Assembly: GCF_000768695.1 (NCBI RefSeq)
Contig: NZ_AVPL01000001.1
Span: forward strand, 1-64,000
Direction of reading: 5' to 3'
DNA: 64,000 bases
From: Knoellia aerolata DSM 18566
Lineage (GTDB): Bacteria; Actinomycetota; Actinomycetes; Actinomycetales; Dermatophilaceae
The notes under the pieces were generated by a model. It searched no databases, was not told the DNA's origin, and saw only the letters and a list, made by a program, of their open reading frames with translations. The position numbers were made by a program, and so were the translations under genes. Positions 1-8,749 of the stretch are shown here, piece by piece; the stretch's first letter is position 1; each line of letters opens with the position of its first letter.

Positions 1-1155
1 GCGGCCAGCACCGCCCGCACCGCCCACCGCCCGAGCCCCACCGTTCGCGCGACGGCGACGTCCAAGGCGACGCGGCAGGCCGGCATACGACCGCAGAGCC
101 CGCGCGCCAAGCGCGCCGCGGACGAGGCGGCACGTCGGCACCTGCGCGTGGCCGCCGTCCCGGACCCGACGCCCGCACCGCCGAAGCGGGCGACGTCGCC
201 CGACCCGACGGCGACCCAGACCGACATGGCCCTGCCCGTGCCCGGCATCGAGGAGCTGCTCGGCGCGTCGATCGCCGCGATGCGCATCGCCGCGCAGGGG
301 GCAGGGGTCTCGCCCGAGGAGATCGAGCGCCGGATCGCGTCGGCGCTCGCGTTCCTGCGCCGCCGGATCGAGGGCGACTACTCGGTCGACGAGTTCGGCT
401 ACGACGAGCACTTCGCCGAGAACGTCATCTTCCCGCTGCTGCGCCCGATCTTCCGGAGCTGGTTCCGGGTCGAGGTGCGCGGGCTCGAGAACATCCCGGC
501 CGAGGGTGGCGCGCTCATCGTCAGCAACCACTCCGGCACCGTCGCGCTCGACTCGCTCATGGTCGCCCAGGCGCTCCACGACGAGCACCCGCAGCACCGG
601 ATCATGCGGGCGCTCGGTGCCGACCTCGTCTTCCAGACCCCGTTCATCGGGACGCTTGCCCGCCGGGGTGGGTCCACGCTCGCGGTCGGGTCCGACGTCG
701 AGCGCCTCTTCGCGAAGGGCGAGCTCGTCGGCGTCTTCCCCGAGGGCTTCAAGGGCGTGGGCAAGCCGTTCAGCGAGCGCTACAAGCTGCAGCGCTTCGG
801 TCGGGGCGGGTTCGTCGCGGCCGCGCTCAAGGCCGGCGTGCCGATCATCCCGACGTCCGTCGTCGGTGCCGAGGAGACCTACCCGATCCTTGGCAACATG
901 AAGACCGTCGCCCGGCTGCTCGGCCTGCCCTACGCGCCGATCACGCCGACGTTCCCGCTGCTCGGCCCGCTCGGGCTCATCCCGCTGCCGAGCAAGTGGA
1001 TCATCGAGTTCGGCGCGCCGATCGAGACCGCGAGCCACGGCCCGGGCGCGGCCGACGACCCGATGCTCGTCTTCGACCTCACCGACCAGGTGCGCGAGAC
1101 GATCCAGCAGACCCTGTACTCGCTGCTCATGCAGCGCCGCTCCGTCTTCTTCTGA
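1..1155 (+). CDS. Lysophospholipid acyltransferase family protein (PlsC-like), 5' end outside window
   Basis: Probably transfers an acyl chain to a lysophospholipid or similar acceptor at the membrane. The frame is open from base 1, so the true start probably lies upstream; GTG at 148 is the first usable in-window start. The first 80 or so residues are Ala/Pro/Arg-rich and look like a linker. The acyltransferase core then shows NHSGTVALD, the variant His/Asp active-site block seen in actinobacterial members, and FPEGFKGVGKPF, the EG-containing acceptor block. The protein ends in QRRSVFF. It lies 12 bp before the glutaredoxin-like gene and is probably co-transcribed with it. The family assignment is firm; the substrate is unknown. 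Confidence 0.85.
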   Translation, partial: AASTARTAHRPSPTVRATATSKATRQAGIRPQSPRAKRAADEAARRHLRVAAVPDPTPAPPKRATSPDPTATQTDMALPVPGIEELLGASIAAMRIAAQGAGVSPEEIERRIASALAFLRRRIEGDYSVDEFGYDEHFAENVIFPLLRPIFRSWFRVEVRGLENIPAEGGALIVSNHSGTVALDSLMVAQALHDEHPQHRIMRALGADLVFQTPFIGTLARRGGSTLAVGSDVERLFAKGELVGVFPEGFKGVGKPFSERYKLQRFGRGGFVAAALKAGVPIIPTSVVGAEETYPILGNMKTVARLLGLPYAPITPTFPLLGPLGLIPLPSKWIIEFGAPIETASHGPGAADDPMLVFDLTDQVRETIQQTLYSLLMQRRSVFF

Positions 1156-1167
1156 CAGGCGACCCGC

Positions 1168-1479
1168 ATGCCGTCCGCCCCCGACCCCCTCGTGCCCGAC
1201 TCCGTCGGGCCCGGCTCCGTCGAGCCGCGCGTCACCCTCATCGGCAAACCCGGGTGCCACCTGTGTGAGGCCGCGCGGGCAGTCGTCGCCGAGGTCACGG
1301 CGGAGCTGGGGGAGTCCTTCACCGAGCTGTCGATCCTCGACCGGCCCGACCTCATGGCGCGCTACGCCGAGGAGGTCCCGGTGACCCTCGTCGACGGGCG
1401 GCAGCACGACTACTGGCGGGTCGACCCGGCCCGGCTGCGCGCGGCCCTGTCCCGCCCCCGTCCCCCCTCCCGCCCCTGA
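1168..1479 (+). CDS. Glutaredoxin-like protein (DUF836 family)
   Basis: A small thioredoxin-fold protein of 103 residues. After a Pro-rich N-terminus of about 20 residues it has VTLIGKPGCHLCEAA, a CxxC redox pair at Cys30 and Cys33. It also has EVPVTLVDG, the cis-Pro strand typical of glutaredoxin and NrdH folds. It presumably exchanges disulfides in the cytoplasm; the partner is unknown. It lies between the acyltransferase and rex, an arrangement often seen upstream of rex-hem in actinobacteria. Confidence 0.85.
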   Translation: MPSAPDPLVPDSVGPGSVEPRVTLIGKPGCHLCEAARAVVAEVTAELGESFTELSILDRPDLMARYAEEVPVTLVDGRQHDYWRVDPARLRAALSRPRPPSRP

Positions 1480-1484
1480 CTCCA

Positions 1485-1654
1485 GCGTCCGCAACCCTGG
1501 TCGAGAAGCCGACCACCTCTGCGGACGCTCGCCCGGCCCCCACCCGTGCGTCCGCAACCTTGGCCGAGAAGCCGACCACCTTTGCGGACGCTCGCCCCGC
1601 CCCCGCTTGTGCGTCCGCAACCTTGGTCGAGAAACCGACCACCTTTGCGGACGC
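1485..1654. repeat. Three tandem nested palindromes, 63-bp period
   Basis: Copies begin at 1485, 1548 and 1611, exactly 63 bp apart. In each, outer arms GCGTCCGCA(A) and (T)TGCGGACGC pair, with the last base pair of the outer arm lost in copy 1. Inner arms TGGTCG and CGACCA pair around a loop of about six bases. Arms: 1485-1493/1520-1528, 1548-1557/1582-1591 and 1611-1620/1645-1654. Copy 2 has one inner mismatch. They fill the 361-bp gap between the glutaredoxin gene and rex, upstream of the rex promoter. An antisense reading frame with a repeating peptide across this stretch is an artefact of the 63-bp period. Confidence 0.9.
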
Positions 1655-1771
1655 TGGCAGGTCGGGGCAGGTCGGGGTCGGTCTGAGCCGGTCGGGGGTG
1701 GGGGAAACGGTTGCGCACGGCGCTTGTACCAGAACGGTGCGGCCACCCCGTCTCGGGGTCGGCTTGTGACT

Positions 1772-1800
1772 TTGTGCATGGCTTCACAAGTGCGTACGCT
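1772..1800 (+). promoter_or_regulatory. Rex operator overlapping the rex-hem promoter
   Basis: Bases 1772-1789 read TTGTGCATGGCTTCACAA, matching the Rex operator consensus TTGTGAA-N4-TTCACAA at 13 of 14 positions. A further half-site, TTGTGAC, sits at 1764-1770. TTGTGC (1772-1777) and TACGCT (1795-1800), 17 bp apart, make a plausible -35/-10 pair. Rex bound here would block RNA polymerase. The start codon at 1841 would then have a leader of about 34 nt. Autoregulation of rex-hem by Rex is established in Streptomyces coelicolor; its operation here is inferred. Confidence 0.82.
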
Positions 1801-1840
1801 GACCGGGTACCACCACTTCAAGACAGGAGCCGAAGGCCAC

Positions 1841-2536
1841 GTGTCCGCCGACGTCGCAGCCCGCCGGGGCATCCCGGATGCGTCCGTGGCTCGACTTCCC
1901 GGCTACCTGCAGGCCCTGACGAGCCTCGCCGAGCGGGGCATCAGCTCGGTCAGCTCCGAGGAGCTCGCGGCCGCCGCCGGAGTGAGCTCGGCGAAGCTGC
2001 GCAAGGACCTCTCCCACCTCGGCTCGTACGGGGTCCGGGGCGTCGGCTACGAGGTGGACCGCCTCGCCTACGAGATCTCGACCGCCCTCGGCCTCACCCA
2101 GGACTGGCCCGTCGCGATCGTGGGGATGGGCAACCTCGGTCGGGCGCTCGCGGCATACAGCGGCTTCGCGACGCGGGGCTTCAACGTCATCGCCCTGCTC
2201 GACCGTGACGACAGCCTCGTCGGCACGCCCGTAGGAGACCTGGCGGTCCGGCGCATGGGTGACCTCGACGCCCTCGTGCGCGACGACCGGCTCGCCATCG
2301 GGGTCATCGCGACGCCGGCCGACTCCGCCCAGGACGTCGCCGACCGACTCGTGGGCGCCGGCGTCCGCTCCATCCTCAACTTCGCCCCCTGCGTGCTCGA
2401 CGTGCCGTCCGACGTCATGGTGCGCAAGGTCGACATGTCGACCGAGCTGCAGATCCTCGCCTTCCACGAGCAGCGCCGCACCGGGGAGCTCGACCTGACG
2501 GCGCAGTCCGGTGTCGAGGGGGTGGTGGCCCTGTGA
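1841..2536 (+). CDS. rex: Redox-sensing transcriptional repressor Rex
   Basis: Senses the NADH/NAD+ ratio and represses respiratory genes when NAD+ is high. It has 231 residues. A winged helix occupies about 15-80 (LPGYLQALTSLAERG, then VSSAKLRKDLSHLGSYGVRGVGY). It is followed by a Rossmann domain with GMGNLG at 95-100 and the conserved NFAPCVL. The GTG at 1841 is chosen because AGGAG at 1825-1829 is well placed and homology begins there. The frame is open upstream to 1607, but that extension crosses the palindromes and the operator. The stop overlaps hemA by 4 bp. Confidence 0.95.
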   Translation: MSADVAARRGIPDASVARLPGYLQALTSLAERGISSVSSEELAAAAGVSSAKLRKDLSHLGSYGVRGVGYEVDRLAYEISTALGLTQDWPVAIVGMGNLGRALAAYSGFATRGFNVIALLDRDDSLVGTPVGDLAVRRMGDLDALVRDDRLAIGVIATPADSAQDVADRLVGAGVRSILNFAPCVLDVPSDVMVRKVDMSTELQILAFHEQRRTGELDLTAQSGVEGVVAL

Positions 2537-3858
2537 GCCTCCTCGTCCTGGGCCTGTCCCACCACGGCACCCCGATCGAGCTGCTCGAGGCGGCCGCCCT
2601 CGACCAGCAGTCCCGGGGGCGGCTCGAGAGCGCCATCGTCGGCTCGGAGCACGTCGTCGAGGCCGTCGTCGTCTCGACCTGCAACCGGACCGAGGTCTAT
2701 GCCGAGGGCGTGACGTTCCACGGCTCCCTCACAGCGGTCTCGGAGTCGCTCGCCGCGGCCACGGGCGTGCCGCTCACCGACCTCCAGCCCCACCTCTACG
2801 TCCACTACGAGGACCGTGGCATCGCCCACGCGTTCTCCGTCGCCGCCGGCCTCGACTCGATGGCGGTCGGTGAGTCCCAGATCCTCGGCCAGCTTCGTGA
2901 TGCACTGAGCCGCGCGCAGCGCCGCGGCCACGTCGGGCCGGCGCTCAACGTCCTTCTCCAGCAGGCCCTCCGGGTCGGCAAACGTGTGCACACCGAGACC
3001 GGGATCGACGACGTGAGCCGGTCCCTGGTCAGCGCCGGGCTGGCCCTGGCCGACGTCGTCGTCGGCCCCGTCGCCGGTGCCCGGGTCCTCGTCGTCGGTG
3101 CCGGTGGCATGGGCGCGCTCGCGGCGACGACCGTGACCCAGGCGGGTGCCGAGTCGGTGACCGTCGTCAACCGTGGCCTCGCCCGCGCCGAGCGCCTCGC
3201 CGAGCGTGTCGACGGTGTCGCCATCCCGTGGAACGAGCGCGCGGACGCTCTCAGCGACGCCGACATCGTCATCTCCAGCACCGGCGCGACGGGCGTGGTC
3301 ATCACCGCGCGCGACGTCGAGGACGCCCGCCTCGAGCGCGACGGTCGCCCGCAGCTCTTCATCGACCTCGCCCTGCCGCACGACGTCGACATCGCCGTGG
3401 CCGACATCGACGGGGTCACCCGGATCGGGTTGGCCGAGCTCGGTGAGATCCTCGGCCGGGCCGGGGACGTCCCGCACGTGCGCGAGGCCCGCGACATCGT
3501 CACCGGCGAGGTCGCCGCATACCTCACCGAACGGTCCGCCGAGGCCGTCGCACCGACCGTCGCCGCCCTGCGCTCTCGCGCCAAGGAGGTCGTCGACGAC
3601 GAGATGACCCGGCTCGAACGCCGCACGCCCGGGCTCGCGGACGCCGACCGGGCCGAGGTGCAGCGCGCCGTGCACCGCATCGTCGAGAAGCTGCTCCACG
3701 CCCCGACCGTTCGGGTCAAGGAGATGGCCCAGAACGGCCAGGGCGGCAGCTACGCCCGGGCGCTCAGCGAGCTCTTCGACCTGCACCCCCACGACGTCTC
3801 GGTCGTCTCGACCCCGCCCGTCCTCCGGTCGGTCGACGACGAGGAGGGGGCCCGGTGA
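2533..3858 (+). CDS. hemA: Glutamyl-tRNA reductase
   Basis: First committed step of C5 tetrapyrrole synthesis: reduces glutamyl-tRNA(Glu) to glutamate-1-semialdehyde with NADPH. It has 441 residues. [13 protein letters not shown] carries the catalytic Cys50; [12 protein letters not shown] is the family signature; [11 protein letters not shown] is the NADPH Rossmann loop; a helical dimerisation domain ends the protein. The GTG start overlaps the rex stop (GTGA) and the end overlaps hemC, so translation is probably coupled. Its product feeds HemL, encoded at 8.75 kb. Confidence 0.97.
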   Translation: MSLLVLGLSHHGTPIELLEAAALDQQSRGRLESAIVGSEHVVEAVVVSTCNRTEVYAEGVTFHGSLTAVSESLAAATGVPLTDLQPHLYVHYEDRGIAHAFSVAAGLDSMAVGESQILGQLRDALSRAQRRGHVGPALNVLLQQALRVGKRVHTETGIDDVSRSLVSAGLALADVVVGPVAGARVLVVGAGGMGALAATTVTQAGAESVTVVNRGLARAERLAERVDGVAIPWNERADALSDADIVISSTGATGVVITARDVEDARLERDGRPQLFIDLALPHDVDIAVADIDGVTRIGLAELGEILGRAGDVPHVREARDIVTGEVAAYLTERSAEAVAPTVAALRSRAKEVVDDEMTRLERRTPGLADADRAEVQRAVHRIVEKLLHAPTVRVKEMAQNGQGGSYARALSELFDLHPHDVSVVSTPPVLRSVDDEEGAR

Positions 3859-4805
3859 CGCTGCGCCTCGGCACCCGCCGCTCCGCCCTCGCCACGACCC
3901 AGTCGACCTGGGTCGCCGACCGTCTGCGCGCCCTCGGACACGAAGTCGAGCTCGTCGAGATCACGACGGCCGGCGACCGCGACCGCACGACTCCGCTCGC
4001 CACGCTCGGTGGGACAGGCGTCTTCGTCTCGGCCCTGCGCGACGCGCTGCGCGACGGCACCGTCGACCTCGCCGTCCACTCGCTCAAGGACCTCCCGACG
4101 ACGCCCGAGGACGACCTCGTCGTCGCCGGCATCCCGCAGCGCGAGGACCCTCGGGACGCGCTCGTCGCCCGCGACGGGCTCACCCTCGGCGAGCTGCCCG
4201 CAGGGTCCACCGTCGGCACCGGCTCACCCCGGCGCCGCGCCCAGCTCGAGGCCCTCGGGCTGGGGCTGGAGCTGCGGGAGCTGCGCGGCAACGTCGACAC
4301 CCGGCTCGCCAAGGTGGCCGACGGCGAGCTCGACGCGGTCGTGCTCGCGCAGGCAGGGCTCTCCCGCCTGTCGCGCACCTCCGTCGTCACCGAGGTCCTC
4401 GACCCGATCCAGATGCTGCCCGCGCCCGGCCAGGGCGCCCTCGCCGTCGAGGTCCGCGCCGCGGACACCGCCACCCGCACGGCGGTCGCTGCCCTCGACG
4501 ACGCCGACACCCGGGCCTGCGTCGTCGCCGAGCGCGCCGTCCTCGCCGAGCTCGAGGCCGGCTGCTCGGCACCCATCGGCGCCCTCGCCGAGATCGTCCT
4601 CGGCGACGACGGTGACGAGCTGTCCCTGCGCGTCGTCGTCGCCAGCCTCGACGGCACCGGCGAGCTGCGTCGTTCCGCCACCGGGCTGCCCGCTGACGCC
4701 GAGCGCGTCGGCCGCGCGCTCGCCCGACTCCTCATCGAGGACGGCGCTGCCGACCTCGCGCCCTTGACACCGTCCACACCGAACGCCACGGAGCGTGACC
4801 AGTGA
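3855..4805 (+). CDS. hemC: Porphobilinogen deaminase (hydroxymethylbilane synthase)
   Basis: Polymerises four porphobilinogens to hydroxymethylbilane. It has 316 residues. [12 protein letters not shown] starts the fold. [20 protein letters not shown] and LRGNVDTRL form the substrate site. LEAGCSAP carries Cys237, the attachment point of the dipyrromethane cofactor. The GTG start overlaps the hemA stop by 4 bp and the gene overlaps hemD by 4 bp. A second open frame across the gene is a shadow. Confidence 0.97.
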   Translation: MTLRLGTRRSALATTQSTWVADRLRALGHEVELVEITTAGDRDRTTPLATLGGTGVFVSALRDALRDGTVDLAVHSLKDLPTTPEDDLVVAGIPQREDPRDALVARDGLTLGELPAGSTVGTGSPRRRAQLEALGLGLELRELRGNVDTRLAKVADGELDAVVLAQAGLSRLSRTSVVTEVLDPIQMLPAPGQGALAVEVRAADTATRTAVAALDDADTRACVVAERAVLAELEAGCSAPIGALAEIVLGDDGDELSLRVVVASLDGTGELRRSATGLPADAERVGRALARLLIEDGAADLAPLTPSTPNATERDQ

Positions 4806-6427
4806 GCACCACCCGTTCGATCCGACCCACCACCCCCGCCCGCACCCCCGCCCGAGTCGCCTTCGTCGGCGCCGGTCCCGGGGACGCCGGGCTGATGACG
4901 GTGCGGGCCCTCGAGTACCTCGCGGAAGCCGACGCCGTCGTCATCGACCAGGTCGCCCGCGAGGAGGTCGTCGAACGCCACGCGCGCGCCGACGTCGAGG
5001 TCGTGGACGCCGGGCATGGTGAGCACGGACAGCCACTGACCCACGCCTCCCGCTCCAAGCTGGTCGTCAGGGCCGCCAAGGCCCACCCCGGTGGCCTCGT
5101 CGTGCGCCTCATGGACGGCGACCCGGCCACCTTCAACGGGCTCGCCGAGGAGGCCGCCGCCTGCGTCAAGGCCGGCGTCCCCTTCGAGGTCGTCCCCGGG
5201 GTGAGCTCGGTGAGTGCGGTCCCGACGTATGCCGGTGTCCCCCTCACGACGACCGGCTCGCGCGGCATCCACGTCATCACCGCCGGCCAGAAGCTCAAGG
5301 ACCTCGCCGTCGCGACCGACCCGTCGGTGACCGTCGTCGTCCTGGGCCAGCCCGACACCCTCGTCGCCACCCTCGAGGCGCTGCGCGAGGCCGGCCGGGC
5401 CGGCGAGACCCCCGTGGCCATCACCGAGCGCGGCACGACCGTCGAGCAGGTGACCGTCACGACGACCCTGGCCGAGGTCGCCACCGCCGCGAAGTCGATC
5501 CAGTTCCCGGCGCTGGCCGTCGTTGGCGACACGGTCTCGCTGCGCGACAGCCTCTCCTGGTTCGAGACCAAGCCGCTCTTCGGCTGGAACGTCCTCGTCC
5601 CGCGCACCAAGGACCAGTCGGGCCCGATGGTGCGTCGCCTCGAGCGCTACGGCGCCCGCGCGACCACCGTCCCGACGATCTCGGTCGAGCCGCCGCGCAC
5701 CCCCCAGCAGATCGAGCGGGCGGTCAAGGGCCTCGTCACCGGTCGTTACGAGTGGGTCGGCTTCACCTCGGTCAACGCCGTCAAGGCGATCCGCGAGAAG
5801 TTCGAGGAGTTCGGTCTCGACGCGCGGTCCTTCGCCGGGCTCAAGGTCGCGGCCGTCGGTGGTGTGACCGCGGACGCGCTGCGGGCCTGGGGCATCAACC
5901 CCGACCTCGTCCCGCAGGGCGAGCAGTCCGCGAAGGGCCTGCTCGACGAGTGGCCGCCCTTCGACGAGCTGCTCGACCCCATCAACCGGGTCTTCCTGCC
6001 ACGCGCCGACATCGCCACCGAGACGCTCGTCGCCGGGCTGCACGACATGGGCTGGGAGGTGGACGACGTCACGGCATACCGCACCGTCCGGGCCGCCCCG
6101 CCGGCCGCGCCGATCCGCGACGCGATCAAGAGCGGCAGCTACGACGCGGTCGTCTTCACGTCAAGCTCGACGGTGCGCAACCTCGTCGGCATCGCCGGCA
6201 AGCCGCACCCGTCGACGGTCATCGCCTGCATCGGGCCGGCCACCGCCAAGACGGCGGAGGAGTGCGGCCTGCGCGTCGACGTCCTCGCGCCGGAGCCGTC
6301 GGCCGACCAGCTCGTCGACGCGCTCGCCGACCACGGTCGCTCGCTCGCGCTGGCCGCCGAGGAGTCCGGCGGCGCGGCCGTGCGTCCGAGCCAGAAGCGG
6401 CCCACGGCCCGTCGTCGCGCGAAGTGA
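4802..6427 (+). CDS. hemD: Fused uroporphyrinogen-III C-methyltransferase / uroporphyrinogen-III synthase
   Basis: A 541-residue two-domain enzyme. Residues from about 18 to 255 are a SUMT/CobA-type methylase ([53 protein letters not shown]). From about 260 it is uroporphyrinogen-III synthase ([53 protein letters not shown]). The fusion is usual in actinobacteria. The methylase lacks the full GRGGEE block that follows GDP in classical SUMT enzymes, so its activity is less certain than the synthase. The C-terminus is a basic tail ending TARRRAK. The gene overlaps hemC by 4 bp. Confidence 0.93.
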   Translation: MSTTRSIRPTTPARTPARVAFVGAGPGDAGLMTVRALEYLAEADAVVIDQVAREEVVERHARADVEVVDAGHGEHGQPLTHASRSKLVVRAAKAHPGGLVVRLMDGDPATFNGLAEEAAACVKAGVPFEVVPGVSSVSAVPTYAGVPLTTTGSRGIHVITAGQKLKDLAVATDPSVTVVVLGQPDTLVATLEALREAGRAGETPVAITERGTTVEQVTVTTTLAEVATAAKSIQFPALAVVGDTVSLRDSLSWFETKPLFGWNVLVPRTKDQSGPMVRRLERYGARATTVPTISVEPPRTPQQIERAVKGLVTGRYEWVGFTSVNAVKAIREKFEEFGLDARSFAGLKVAAVGGVTADALRAWGINPDLVPQGEQSAKGLLDEWPPFDELLDPINRVFLPRADIATETLVAGLHDMGWEVDDVTAYRTVRAAPPAAPIRDAIKSGSYDAVVFTSSSTVRNLVGIAGKPHPSTVIACIGPATAKTAEECGLRVDVLAPEPSADQLVDALADHGRSLALAAEESGGAAVRPSQKRPTARRRAK

Positions 6428-6440
6428 TCGGCGCCCGCCG

Positions 6441-7406
6441 GTGAACGCCCAGCGCCCGCGCCGCCTCCGCCAGTCGGGGGCGGTGCGTCGGCTGGTCGCC
6501 GAGACCCGGCTGCACCCGGCCGAGCTCGTCCTGCCCGTCTTCGTCCGCGAGGGCATCGACGCGCCGCAACCCATCGCCGCGATGCCCGGCGTCGTGCAGC
6601 ACACGCTGGACTCGCTCGTCGCCGAGGCGCACCGCTGCGTCGACGCCGGTCTCGGCGGGATCATGGTCTTCGGCGTGCCCGCGACCAAGGACGCCACCGG
6701 GTCCGGGGCCGACTCCGACGACGGCATCCTCAACGTCGCCCTGCGCCGCGTCGTCGACGCCGTCGGTGACGACCTCGTCGTCATGGCCGACCTGTGCCTC
6801 GACGAGTTCACCGACCACGGGCACTGCGGCGTGCTCGACGCCGACGGCCGGGTGGACAACGACGCGACGCTCGTCCGCTATGCCGACATGGCGCTCGCGC
6901 AGGCCCGCGCGGGAGCCCACGTCCTCGGACTCTCCGGGATGATGGACGGCCAGGTCGCCGCCGTGCGCGAGGCGCTCGACGCCGCCGGGTTCACCGACAC
7001 GATCCTGCTCGCGTATGCCGCGAAGTACACCTCCGCGCTGTACGGCCCGTTCCGCGAGGCGGTCCAGTCCTCGCTCGTCGGGGACCGCGCGACCTACCAG
7101 CAGGACCCGGCCAACACGACCGAAGCGCTGCGGGAGATCGAGCTCGACCTCGCCGAGGGCGCGGACATCATCATGGTCAAGCCGGCCCAGCCGCACCTCG
7201 ACATCGTCGCGCTCGCGGCGCAGACGTCGACGGTGCCGGTCGCGGCATACCAGATCTCGGGGGAGTACGCCCAGATCAAGGCGGCCGCCGAGCGGGGCTG
7301 GATCGACGGCGACCGCGCCGTCCTCGAGTCGCTGCTGCACATCCGCCGGGCGGGGGCGCAGATCATCCTCACCTACAGCGCCCTCGACGTCGCCCCCCAC
7401 CTCTGA
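6441..7406 (+). CDS. hemB: Delta-aminolevulinic acid dehydratase (porphobilinogen synthase)
   Basis: Condenses two 5-aminolevulinates to porphobilinogen. It has 321 residues. The two active-site lysines are K195 (LLAYAAKYTSALYG) and K247 (IIMVKPAQPHLD). The metal-site segment at 117-130 reads DLCLDEFTDHGHCG. It keeps Cys119 and Cys129 of the zinc type but has Asp121 where the middle zinc cysteine would be. The GTG at 6441 lies 13 bp after hemD. It is the last gene of the rex-hem operon, followed by a large inverted repeat. Confidence 0.96.
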   Translation: MNAQRPRRLRQSGAVRRLVAETRLHPAELVLPVFVREGIDAPQPIAAMPGVVQHTLDSLVAEAHRCVDAGLGGIMVFGVPATKDATGSGADSDDGILNVALRRVVDAVGDDLVVMADLCLDEFTDHGHCGVLDADGRVDNDATLVRYADMALAQARAGAHVLGLSGMMDGQVAAVREALDAAGFTDTILLAYAAKYTSALYGPFREAVQSSLVGDRATYQQDPANTTEALREIELDLAEGADIIMVKPAQPHLDIVALAAQTSTVPVAAYQISGEYAQIKAAAERGWIDGDRAVLESLLHIRRAGAQIILTYSALDVAPHL

Positions 7407-7423
7407 CTCCCCGGCCAGTCTCG

Positions 7424-7537
7424 CGACTTATTGCGCATTCCGGCCCCAGCAACACAACTGATTGCGCCTTCCGTTCACCGAGGTGAACGGAAGGCGCAAT
7501 CAGTGGCGCGTCCTGGAACGGAATGCGCAATAAGTCG
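7424..7537. repeat. Four-unit nested inverted repeat between convergent genes
   Basis: The inner perfect 23-bp arms, 7457-7479 and 7482-7504, are separated by only 2 bp. The outer perfect 19-bp arms are 7424-7442 (CGACTTATTGCGCATTCCG) and 7519-7537. The arms are related: ACTTATTGCGCATTCCG and ACTGATTGCGCCTTCCG agree at 15 of 17 positions. The element is therefore two forward and two reverse copies of one unit with a symmetrical 31-bp step. It is AT-richer than its surroundings. It fills the gap between hemB and yceI and may also act as a bidirectional terminator, though no T-run follows. Confidence 0.93.
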
Positions 7538-7552
7538 GGGGGTGGGGGCGGG

Positions 7553-8104
7553 TCAGGCCTGCTTGGCGAGCTGGACGTCGATGGTGATGGTGATCTTGTC
7601 GGAGACGAGCACACCGCCACCCTCGACCGCGGCGTTCCAGGTGAGGCCCCAGTCCTTGCGGTTGACGGTCGTCGTGGCCTCGAAGCCGGCCTTGGTGTTG
7701 CCCCACGGGTCCTGGCCGACGCCGCCGAACTCGACGTCGAAGGTCACCGGCTTGGTGACGTCCTTGATGGTGAGGTCGCCCGCGAGCGTCGCACCGTCGA
7801 AGGAGGTGGACCGGAAGGTCATGGCCGGGAACTGCTCGGCGTCGAAGAAGTCCGCGCTCTTGAGGTGGGTGTCGCGGTCGGGGCTGCCGGTCTCGACGGA
7901 GGCGATCTGGGCGGCGACCTCGACGGAGGACTGGGTGACGTCCTCGGCCACCTCGACGGTGCCGGAGACCTCGCGGAAGGTGCCGCGGACCTTGGAGACC
8001 ATGAGGTGGCGGGCGACGAAGCCGACCTCGGTGTGGCTGGCGTCGATCGTCCAGGTGCCGGAGGGGAGCTGGACGGTGGTGGCGGCAGTGGTGGTCATGC
8101 GCAC
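7553..8104 (-). CDS. YceI family protein
   Basis: A lipocalin-like YceI barrel of 183 residues that probably binds an isoprenoid or other amphiphile. WTIDASHTEVGFVARHLMVSKVRGTF is the family opening; VSGTVEVAEDVTQSSVEVAAQIASVETG and MTFRSTSF follow. I see no signal peptide, so it appears cytoplasmic. AAGGAG lies 5 nt before the ATG, so this gene has a leader. It is divergent from a MarR regulator, its likely controller. Polyisoprenoid binding would suit a region devoted to menaquinone, but that is speculation. Confidence 0.9.
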   Translation of the reverse strand: MRMTTTAATTVQLPSGTWTIDASHTEVGFVARHLMVSKVRGTFREVSGTVEVAEDVTQSSVEVAAQIASVETGSPDRDTHLKSADFFDAEQFPAMTFRSTSFDGATLAGDLTIKDVTKPVTFDVEFGGVGQDPWGNTKAGFEATTTVNRKDWGLTWNAAVEGGGVLVSDKITITIDVQLAKQA

Positions 8105-8238
8105 TCCTTGAAGAGGTGGGGGTTGTTGCTGTCCCCAGGGTCAACATCGGTTGTCTTGTCAATATTTCAACTATCCCGACATTTCCGGATCCCGCCGAGG
8201 TCGGTCGGCCCGGGCCCGCGGACCGCTAGCATGCGAGC
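8105..8238. promoter_or_regulatory. Divergent yceI/marR promoter region with a possible MarR site
   Basis: The gap holds an AT-rich island unusual for this DNA. Bases 8156-8170 read TTGTCAATATTTCAA, an imperfect TTG-N9-CAA palindrome of the size MarR dimers bind. A TAGCAT hexamer at 8227-8232 ends 6 nt before the marR GTG and fits a leaderless -10. The operator is inferred from position and symmetry only. Confidence 0.45.
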
Positions 8239-8733
8239 GTGTCCACAGGGGAGAGCGAGGGGGTCCGCTGGCTGTCGCACGGCGAACAGCAGGCGTGGCG
8301 GGCCTACCTGCGCGGTCACCGCGAGCTCGAGGTGGCGCTCGAACGCGACCTCGACGCGTTCGGCATGAGCCTGCCCGAGTACGAGCTGCTCTCCATGCTC
8401 TCCGAGCAGGACGGGGACCGCGCCCGCATGTCGGTGCTCGCCGACCTCGTCGTGCAGAGCCGGAGCCGGGTGACCCACACCGCCAAGCGCCTCGAGGCGC
8501 GCGGCTGGGTCCGGCGCGAGCCGACCCCCGAGGACGGCCGGGGCGTGGCCCTGGCGCTGACCCCCGCCGGCCGCCGCACGGTCGAGGCCGCCGCGCCGGT
8601 GCACGTCCAGTCGGTGCGCGCCAACTTCGTCGACCTCCTCACCGCCGACCAGGTGGCGACCGTCCACGACGCGTTCGCGCAGGTGCGGGCCCACCTCGTC
8701 CCCGGGGCCCGGGCGGACGACGAGATCCACTGA
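8239..8733 (+). CDS. MarR family transcriptional regulator
   Basis: A 164-residue winged-helix dimeric repressor or activator. The core runs [51 protein letters not shown], with the wing at [19 protein letters not shown]. The start is GTG 8239; no Shine-Dalgarno is visible, and a -10-like TAGCAT ends 6 nt upstream. It is divergent from yceI and lies 16 bp before hemL. It probably controls yceI and itself; the ligand is unknown. Confidence 0.92.
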   Translation: MSTGESEGVRWLSHGEQQAWRAYLRGHRELEVALERDLDAFGMSLPEYELLSMLSEQDGDRARMSVLADLVVQSRSRVTHTAKRLEARGWVRREPTPEDGRGVALALTPAGRRTVEAAAPVHVQSVRANFVDLLTADQVATVHDAFAQVRAHLVPGARADDEIH

Positions 8734-8749
8734 GCGGGACAATGGGCGC

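Noticed and set aside
1352-1787. Antisense frames encoding a repetitive peptide (VVGFSxKVADA type)
   Set aside because: The repeat arises from the 63-bp DNA palindromes, whose period is a multiple of three. There is no ribosome site and no homology to a protein.
2068-3792. Long minus-strand open frame of 574 codons across hemA
   Set aside because: Shadow of hemA in GC-rich DNA. The plus-strand frame has catalytic motifs and operon overlaps; the antisense is Asp/Gly/Arg-rich filler.
8236-8246. TGTCCACAG resembling a DnaA box
   Set aside because: A single imperfect copy at a marR start codon; no cluster, no dnaA or dnaN nearby.
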